Positions 15,494 through 21,198 of a stretch of 21,198 nt of DNA are shown here, piece after piece. The stretch spans positions 1-21,198 of the forward strand of contig JANXSC010000623.1 of NCBI GenBank assembly GCA_025352845.1. The letters run 5' to 3'. The notes beneath the pieces are model-generated. The model made no database searches and had not been told where the DNA came from. It saw only the letters and a list, made by a program, of their open reading frames with translations. The stretch's first letter is position 1; every line of letters begins with the position of its first letter. The stretch comes from Opitutaceae bacterium. GTDB taxonomy: Bacteria; Verrucomicrobiota; Verrucomicrobiia; Opitutales; Opitutaceae. The position numbers and the translations under genes are program-made.

Positions 15494-18400
15494 ATGCGCG
15501 ACCCTACAATTCTGAGGTCACCGTCACCGCGTCAACCCCTCACGATACCCACTTCGGTCGCAGCGGCGTTGTTGCTCTTCACGAATATCTACGCTCAGGA
15601 GAAAAAGCCGGACGATTCGGTCGCAGCACTACCGACAGCGCAATTGCCGAGCGAACCCGTTGTTCTCTCACCGTTCGAAGTCAACACCAGCCGAGACACC
15701 GGCTTTGTTGCCAACAGCTCCTTAGCCGGTGGGCGTTTGGCCAGCGACCTGCGAGATACGCCCGTCGCCTACTCCGTGGTCACCCGCGACTTTATGGACG
15801 CGCTTGGCATCACCGATCTGAAGGGAGCGGCTGATTGGTCGACTAGCAGCATGATCGTGCCTGATTACGGGCCTAACAGCTTTCAGCCAGGAAACACGCT
15901 ATATACCACACGTGGGACCGCTCCCGGCCGCCCGCAGCGCAATTTTTTTCCACAGTCGAACAATCCCGACGCCTATAATCTTGAACGCTACGATTTCGGC
16001 CGGGGACCAAATTCCATCTTATTCGGCAATGGCACTCTTGGTGGAGTGAGTTCTTCCACCACGAAACGTGCTCAGACTAACCGTGCGTTCCAAACGATTG
16101 AGTTGAGCGTCGGTTCCTGGCGCAATTACCGAGCGACTCTCGATTTCAATAAGCCCCTCAGTGACAAAGTTGCGCTGCGTGCCGTGATGCTCTGGGGCGA
16201 TAGTGATGGTTGGCGAATGAAAGAGTTCGATCGACGCAAAGCAGCCTTTCTGACATCAACATTCAAGCCGTTTCGAAACACGGAGGTCCGCCTCGAGGGC
16301 GAGTATAGCACCGTATCGCGCCAAATCGCGTTCACAAATCTCAACGACCAGTTTTCCGGCTGGGACGGCAAAACCACCTTTGCTACCCCCGCTGCGTTGG
16401 CGACGCTTCCCAGCAACGCCAACGCACTCGGCGTCAGCCGTCGGCCTGCGAACTATTACGTTTACGATCCGTTCAATGGTCATAATGCGATCATGAACTA
16501 TCAAAATGACCCGATTACCATAGGGGGCGGCGCCACGCCAACTACACCATTTGCCGGTTACACTTACGGCACAAACACTTCATTTAACTCAAGCGGCGGC
16601 AATATTCTATATGACCTCAATGTTCCACGGAACCGGTTCGACTCCGCTATCAGTAACTCATTGTTTCGCGTTCCATCCGAAGGATTCACGTTGTCGCCCG
16701 ACGCACCAATAACGGTCGACCATTTTAGAGGCATTCAGCTTACCGTGACACACCGGATGGGCAACTTTTACTTCGAGTTAGCAGGGGATTCGAACCGCCG
16801 CCTAACGGACGCGAACGGCGAACAGGCCTTTGGAAGCAATGCTACCAATATTGACATCAATAGGTCACTTCCGAACGGGGCACCGAACCCAAACTTTCTA
16901 CAGCCATATGGTGACAGCCAACTCTTACGCACGGAAATGAACTCTGCATACAATAATGTGCGTGGAGCCGTAGCCCATGTCAAAGAGTCGGGATGGGGGA
17001 CCTTAATCTTCAATGTCATCGGTGGGATCAATCTGAGTGAAAGCACCGCAGATACTCGATGGCTCAGCCTCGCGCAGGGAGACGATCACCGGCAATGGGG
17101 CTTTTTGTCCACTCCCTCGGTTCAAAACGTGCGCGTTCGTCGGTATTGGAATCAAACTAGCCGCCCCATTCCCGATCTCTCGCTTGGCCCAGTTAAATAT
17201 ATCGATCCCAACACCGGCGTATCGAAAGATATTCAGCCTCGGTGGGTAATCGACTCATCTCGCCGCGATGTCAACAATGTGAGCGAATCCGATTTCAAAT
17301 ACATTCTCGGATCGCTGAATGCAAAATTCTTCCAACGTCGGCTCATTGTCCTCGGTGCCGTTCGCTACGATTCATATAAATTCACCACCAATCAGTTGAT
17401 TGATAAAGGGGACTACCCGCTCGATTGGGATGGGACATACGGGATTTCACGTCCAAGCGCTCCTCCTGATTACGCAACCCTGACGTTCGTGCCAAAGGAT
17501 GCCAGTGGGCGACCGATTGGGCCACCCCAGGAAGCCGCCATTCGTCCCCGCAACTCGTCCACCGGGGATCGCGACCGGCTTTACCTGAATGATCGCTTCA
17601 AAGACGACTATAATGCGCCGGCCGTGCAGGGTAGTCAGGTAACACGATCGATTGGGTCAGTGGTCCATCTCAAAAGCTGGCTGAGTCCATCGATTAACTA
17701 CGCTGAAACGTTCAACCCGCCCAGCAGCACGGTGCGCATCGATGGCCGCCAGCTCGAACCAACTGTCGCCAGCGGCGTTGATTTCAGCCTCCGCATGGAG
17801 CTTCTCCAAAGCCGGCTCAACCTCAATTTCACCTACTACGAAAACAAAGAGATCAACAGCGTTATCCCGGGTAACGGGCCGGTGTTTTTCAATACCCTCT
17901 ACGATGCCAACGTGGTTGGCGACCAAAGCGCCGGAGGCCGGAACATCCGGGGCGCCGGTGCCCTGCCTGTGCAATATCGCGACATGCGCACGCGTTTTGC
18001 CAACGGTTTCGAAGTCGAGGTGGTTTACAATCCGACAAAAGCGCTTCGCCTGATCGCTAATCTCGGACTGCCCAAAGTCTATGAGTCGGACTTGAATCCA
18101 GATGTTCGAGCTTACATCGATAACAATGGAGCCTTGTTCAGGCAAATCGCCATGGATGCCGGTGTGCTGATTAATCCAAACAACGTCGCCACGGTAGACC
18201 TTTCCATCCCGATTAACCAACGCTCTCCCGACGCGCAGTCCGCCGCAAACGCCTACAACGATATCTCCACGTTCCGAGCTAATATCATAGACAGGAGGAG
18301 ACTCAACCAGGACCAACCGATCGGAAATATTTTTGCTGACTACACCTTCCAACAAGGGGTCCTGAACCGTCTCCGAGTTGGCGGTGGGGTCAAATATCGT

Positions 18401-18766
18401 GGCAAACAAGTCTTTGGCTCACGTGGCGCCGACACCATTCCCGATCCGGCCAACCCAACAAGAGCCATCGATAACCCGAACGTCGACGCATATACGCCTG
18501 CTTACACGCCAGACGACTATTATATTGTTACCGCAACACTTGCCTACTCATGGAAAGTGAAAGACCGGCGCGAGTGGAGGGCGAATCTTGTCGTTACCAA
18601 CCTCTTCAACGACCGCGGCCCCATCTATTCTTCAACGGGGGCAAACGCCACCGTGCTGCGCCCGTTGAATAACGACTACACCTCTCCTGCGCGCGAAAGT
18701 GTGCCGCGTTTCTTCGCACTCAAACAACCAATCAACTTCAACCTGGTGTTGACGCTCAAGTTCTGA
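15494..18766 (+). CDS. TonB-dependent receptor (complete, low GC)
   Basis: A 1090-residue outer-membrane receptor for active import. It has a signal peptide (SVAAALLLFTNIYA/QE, cleavage about residue 34), the TonB-box-like VVLSPFEVNTSRDTG (56-70), and a plug (about 85-190) with TPVAYSVVTRDFMDALG, LYTTRGT and YDFGRGPNSILFGNGTLGGVSS. A long barrel ends in LVLTLKF with terminal Phe. It belongs to the same Opitutaceae-type subfamily as the gene it interrupts but is not a recent duplicate: base composition (25 of 60 G/C in the line at 16561) and codon use are much more AT-tolerant than the neighbours, pointing to transfer from another genome. The hydrolase gene follows 123 bp downstream on the same strand. 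Substrate is unknown; it may be the product of that hydrolase. Confidence 0.93.
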   Translation: MRDPTILRSPSPRQPLTIPTSVAAALLLFTNIYAQEKKPDDSVAALPTAQLPSEPVVLSPFEVNTSRDTGFVANSSLAGGRLASDLRDTPVAYSVVTRDFMDALGITDLKGAADWSTSSMIVPDYGPNSFQPGNTLYTTRGTAPGRPQRNFFPQSNNPDAYNLERYDFGRGPNSILFGNGTLGGVSSSTTKRAQTNRAFQTIELSVGSWRNYRATLDFNKPLSDKVALRAVMLWGDSDGWRMKEFDRRKAAFLTSTFKPFRNTEVRLEGEYSTVSRQIAFTNLNDQFSGWDGKTTFATPAALATLPSNANALGVSRRPANYYVYDPFNGHNAIMNYQNDPITIGGGATPTTPFAGYTYGTNTSFNSSGGNILYDLNVPRNRFDSAISNSLFRVPSEGFTLSPDAPITVDHFRGIQLTVTHRMGNFYFELAGDSNRRLTDANGEQAFGSNATNIDINRSLPNGAPNPNFLQPYGDSQLLRTEMNSAYNNVRGAVAHVKESGWGTLIFNVIGGINLSESTADTRWLSLAQGDDHRQWGFLSTPSVQNVRVRRYWNQTSRPIPDLSLGPVKYIDPNTGVSKDIQPRWVIDSSRRDVNNVSESDFKYILGSLNAKFFQRRLIVLGAVRYDSYKFTTNQLIDKGDYPLDWDGTYGISRPSAPPDYATLTFVPKDASGRPIGPPQEAAIRPRNSSTGDRDRLYLNDRFKDDYNAPAVQGSQVTRSIGSVVHLKSWLSPSINYAETFNPPSSTVRIDGRQLEPTVASGVDFSLRMELLQSRLNLNFTYYENKEINSVIPGNGPVFFNTLYDANVVGDQSAGGRNIRGAGALPVQYRDMRTRFANGFEVEVVYNPTKALRLIANLGLPKVYESDLNPDVRAYIDNNGALFRQIAMDAGVLINPNNVATVDLSIPINQRSPDAQSAANAYNDISTFRANIIDRRRLNQDQPIGNIFADYTFQQGVLNRLRVGGGVKYRGKQVFGSRGADTIPDPANPTRAIDNPNVDAYTPAYTPDDYYIVTATLAYSWKVKDRREWRANLVVTNLFNDRGPIYSSTGANATVLRPLNNDYTSPARESVPRFFALKQPINFNLVLTLKF

Positions 18767-18889
18767 GAGTCGGCGTCTATAGAGTTTCATCGCGGTCATG
18801 GATTGCCTTCGAAGGTGCAAACCGAAAAAGGCCTTCTCCCTCCGCTCATACCAACCTTTGTCCAAATCTGACTCCTGCCCGATAAATCC

Positions 18890-20164
18890 ATGAAATTCAT
18901 CCTCCCACGCCGAGCGTTTTGCACGCTCCCGACCCTCCTGTGTGCCGCGTTCATTCTTTCGCTCCAAACCCGCGCCGCCGAGTCGGAACCGCCGATTGAT
19001 CCGGCCCGCGGACGGCAGTTGATGGAGAAATCCTCCCGCGGCGAAACGCTCACCACCGGGGAGCAGGCGTATCTCGACCGCGTGAAGGCGGAAATTCGCA
19101 AGCGCGGCGCCGGCAAAGGGCCCGGCACTCCCCCGCCAGCCGCCACGCCGCCCCCGGTTGCGGTGAGCACGAACGACTGGAGCGCGCTCGTGCCCATCAC
19201 CGACATGACTGCGCGCTACAAGGGCGAGGACGGCGGGCTTTACGGCGGCGGCAAAAACGAGCCGCCCCAAGCGCATCGCGCGGCGCACGTGAAGGAGTCG
19301 GAAAAAATCCGCCCGCTCGCCGCGAACGGCCAACCCTCGGCCGAGGGCAAGATCGGCTTCATCACGATCGGTTTCTCCAACACCTCCATGGAATCGGAGG
19401 ACTTCAAACGCACAGCCGATTCCGACCCGCAGAAATCACCGCGGGTCGTCATCGTCAACGGCGCCATCGGCGGACGCTCAGCGGTCATGTGGGCTTGGGA
19501 CGGAGCGGCTGTTTTGCCAAAGGCCGAGCGGGAGCGCCTCGATCAGCAAATGGATCTCCTCCGCATGCCCAAGGCCAACCGCAAGAGCAGCCCCGGACTC
19601 GACAAAGACACATGGCCGACACTCGCGAAGCGCATTGAAGCGGCGGGTCTTTCGCCTCGGCAGATCCAAGCATGCTGGCTCAAGCACGTCGAAGCGAACC
19701 CCAAGCCTCTAGGTGAATTTCCCGCGCACGCGCGCGCGTTGCAGGCCGACATCACCGCGATCCTGAACATCGCGCGGCATCATTACCCCAACCTGCGCGT
19801 CGTGTATCTGTCCAGCCGCACGTTCGGCGGCTGGTCTGGGCGCGAGAGCGGCAGCCCTGAACCCTACGCCTACGAATCGGGTTTTGGCACGCGCTGGGTC
19901 GTGCAAAGCCAGATCAAAGGCGATGCGCAACTCAACTTCGATCCCGCGCATGGGGAGGTGAAGGCGCCTCTGCTGCTCTGGGGCCCGTATCTTTGGGCAC
20001 AAGGCAACTCACCGCGTAAGTTCGACGGATTGGTCTGGTCGGAAACCGACGTGCGCGCCGACCGATTGCACCCCAACGAATCAGGCACCAGGAAAACCAC
20101 GGCGCTGCTGCTGAACTTTCTCAAGACCAACGAAGGAACAAGTCGGTGGTTCGTAAAACAATGA
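18890..20164 (+). CDS. Secreted SGNH-like hydrolase (putative esterase)
   Basis: A 424-residue exported protein with a signal peptide (residues 1-30, hydrophobic LPTLLCAAFILSL, cleavage near RAA/ES). A helical RGRQLMEKSSRGETLTTGEQ stretch and a Pro/Ala-rich linker (about 75-92) precede the catalytic region. FITIGFSNTSME (157-168) is a block-I-like strand with Ser163 as candidate nucleophile, NGAIGGRS (190-197) fits block II, and DRLHPNESG puts Asp391 and His394 in the D-x-x-H arrangement of SGNH hydrolases. The usual GDS is replaced by GFS, so the family call is tentative. G+C is high like the host, unlike the receptor before it. It may remove ester groups from the glycan imported by that receptor (inference). 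No Shine-Dalgarno sequence is clear. Confidence 0.68.
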   Translation: MKFILPRRAFCTLPTLLCAAFILSLQTRAAESEPPIDPARGRQLMEKSSRGETLTTGEQAYLDRVKAEIRKRGAGKGPGTPPPAATPPPVAVSTNDWSALVPITDMTARYKGEDGGLYGGGKNEPPQAHRAAHVKESEKIRPLAANGQPSAEGKIGFITIGFSNTSMESEDFKRTADSDPQKSPRVVIVNGAIGGRSAVMWAWDGAAVLPKAERERLDQQMDLLRMPKANRKSSPGLDKDTWPTLAKRIEAAGLSPRQIQACWLKHVEANPKPLGEFPAHARALQADITAILNIARHHYPNLRVVYLSSRTFGGWSGRESGSPEPYAYESGFGTRWVVQSQIKGDAQLNFDPAHGEVKAPLLLWGPYLWAQGNSPRKFDGLVWSETDVRADRLHPNESGTRKTTALLLNFLKTNEGTSRWFVKQ

Positions 20165-20355
20165 TGGACGACCTCGGGGGGGGCCGACCTGCGCATAGTT
20201 TGTGCGCATCAAAAACCACCGGTGGAATTCCTGATAATCACACTACGAGAAGGACGATGCAATGTATGCGTCCGGCCGGCGACCCCTCGTAACGAGCTTG
20301 ATCGCGAAGCCGACGGCGTCGAGATGCTGAGCACGCCTACGTCGCAATGCTATGT
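20165..20355. other. Non-coding right end of the insertion with small palindromes
   Basis: No convincing gene is seen in these 191 bases. Several short palindromes are packed here: TGCGCATAGTTTGTGCGCA, CCACCGGTGG, CCGGCCGG and CTCGTAACGAG. They resemble subterminal structure at mobile-element ends but match no family that I recognise. Confidence 0.4.
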
Positions 20356-21047
20356 CGACGAAGACCACGACGTTCCGCGTCAATTTCGAGGCGGGCCGCA
20401 CCAACGCCAACCGCCCGCTGATTTCGCTCCCCTACAACAGTGTTCCGACCGCTTGGTATGCCGCCGGCCGGCCGGGCTACGACTGGCGTTTCTATGACGA
20501 CCCCGTCAACGCCAGTGGCCCCCACGGCACCGCCACCGAGGGCTTCCTGCACAGCAACTCGATTTCCCTCGGACCCACCTACGTCTTCAACAATCCCACC
20601 GATCGCCAGGCCTCGATCGGCTTCATGTCCACCACGGCGGGCACGACCGCCAACGCCGCCAATGCGGTGAAGTCGCAGGTCTTCCACCCGATCGCGAACC
20701 GCAACCTGCTCAACGACTCGATCCGGTTCGTCCACACGCAGAACATCTGGGATTTTGCCGCCGGCTACTGGACCGCGGCCAACGTTCCCCGCGGCCAGCT
20801 TCCGGGTTTCCAGCCCGCGGGCATCAAGGCGCAGGGCTTCACCGATTTCAGCGCGTTCGACTTCAAGAACCGCCTGATCGACGAGACCTCGCGCCAGGCG
20901 GAGTCCTTCCATGCGTTCAATGTCCGGCTTGAGCAGGGCTTCTGGCAAAACCACGCCGGCATCGAGCTCGCCTACGACACGCAGCGCAACGACCGCCGCT
21001 CGAGGAATTCGTTCTTCTCGATCAACAATGGGCGGGTTCAAGGATGA
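20356..21047 (+). pseudogene. TonB-dependent receptor, barrel fragment continuing the split gene
   Basis: The frame reads TKTTTFRVNFEAGRTNANRP, then NSVPTAWYAAGRPGYDW, SISLGPTYVFNN and FHAFNVRLEQGFWQNHAGIE with YDTQRNDRRSRNSFFSINNGR, typical mid-barrel sequence of Opitutaceae-type receptors. High GC matches the 5' fragment at 14561-15349. An ATG at 20352 opens the frame but is the product of the junction, not a true start; no signal peptide or plug is present. Similarity to receptors ends at about 21037 (INNGR), where VQG and a stop follow, so the gene is broken a second time before reaching the C-terminal barrel strands. Its remaining 3' part may lie beyond the window. Confidence 0.82.
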
Positions 21048-21198
21048 GGTCGAATGCCCCACCTGACGTATAATGAAAGCCAAGCTGAACCGGAACAGAC
21101 TAATACCAACGTCCTCTAGCTAATAGACTTTACAGAAGAGTGGGAAGCGGGTGCGGTAAGTGATGGCCCGTAAATTTCCGCCGCTGGGAGAAGAGTTG
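21048..21198 (+). other. Unassigned tail after the second break; possible gene start at 21163
   Basis: Sequence after the second break is less GC-rich than the receptor fragment and has no similarity that I recognise. An ATG at 21163 opens a frame MARKFPPLGEEL to the window edge, with purine-rich but not convincing upstream sequence. It could be the left part of another inserted element whose gene starts here. There is too little sequence to call. Confidence 0.25.

Larger units (their letters stand above)
15350..20366. mobile_element. About 5.0-kb insertion inside a TonB receptor gene, carrying a receptor and a hydrolase
   Basis: The 11-bp sequence CGACGAAGACC occurs at 15339-15349 and at 20356-20366. 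Removing 15350-20366 rejoins IKPTKT to TTFRVNFEAG in one uninterrupted frame, and the fusion aligns with the equivalent stretch of the inner receptor (TFKPFRNTEVRLEGEY). The segment carries a complete low-GC TonB receptor and a secreted SGNH-like hydrolase on the same strand, but no recognisable transposase or integrase. CTATGTCG also occurs at both boundaries (15349-15356 and 20350-20357), in rotated order relative to the 11-mer. Mobile insertion is the simplest reading; illegitimate recombination or a misassembly would look similar. Confidence 0.65.

Noticed and set aside
15494..18766. The inner receptor being a tandem duplicate of the split receptor
   Set aside because: The two share the subfamily layout but differ widely in residues and base composition, so recent duplication is unlikely.
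15350..20366. Group II intron as the cause of the split receptor gene
   Set aside because: No GTGYG 5' end, no domain V hairpin before the right joint and no reverse transcriptase; the cargo is a receptor and a hydrolase.

Overview
The window looks like a chromosomal accessory region of a high-GC Verrucomicrobiota bacterium, most likely of the Opitutaceae. That inference rests on three things: several TonB-dependent receptors with the N-terminal 'LSPFEVNT..DTG(Y/F)' signature, a LacI-type regulator next to a receptor, and a Tat-exported Gfo/Idh/MocA oxidoreductase beside a heparinase-type lyase. No rRNA, tRNA or CRISPR was seen. Most of the DNA is strongly GC-rich (one sampled 60-base line in the amidohydrolase has 40 G/C), but the gene at 15494-18766 is visibly poorer in G+C (25 of 60 in a sampled line).

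Layout. 1-804 (-): L-asparaginase cut by the window edge, with a short palindromic repeat inserted in frame. 911-3187 (-): TonB-dependent receptor with a convincing terminator at 866-895, divergent from a broken LacI-type regulator (3332-3775). 3970-5478 (+): HutF-like amidohydrolase that lacks one metal-binding His. 5502-5647: MITE-like element. 5702-6592 (+): nucleotidyltransferase. 6738-7595 (+): PIG-L deacetylase preceded by a 10-bp-phased palindromic repeat. 7656-8122 (-): ParE-type toxin and its antitoxin. 8169-14328: a carbohydrate block with a Tat-exported oxidoreductase (-), a secreted heparinase II/III-like lyase (+), a D-2-hydroxyacid dehydrogenase (-) and an IolB/KduI-type isomerase (+). 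14561-21047: a TonB-dependent receptor gene split by about 5.0 kb that itself contains a complete second TonB-dependent receptor (low GC) and a secreted SGNH-like hydrolase. The split gene is broken again near 21037.

How the genes may work together (inference). The lyase, isomerase and dehydrogenases fit breakdown of a uronate-containing polysaccharide. The TonB receptors would import oligomers or chelates, and the SGNH hydrolase could de-esterify the substrate of its neighbouring receptor. Nothing in the sequence fixes the substrate.

The most notable signals are: (a) the receptor-within-a-receptor insertion, where fusing the flanks at a shared 11-bp sequence restores one reading frame; (b) a palindromic repeat that sits in intergenic DNA at 13311-13366 and also, in frame, inside the asparaginase gene; (c) an approximately 125-bp inverted-repeat element flanked by 10-bp direct repeats; and (d) the HutF-like enzyme with HSR in place of HSH.
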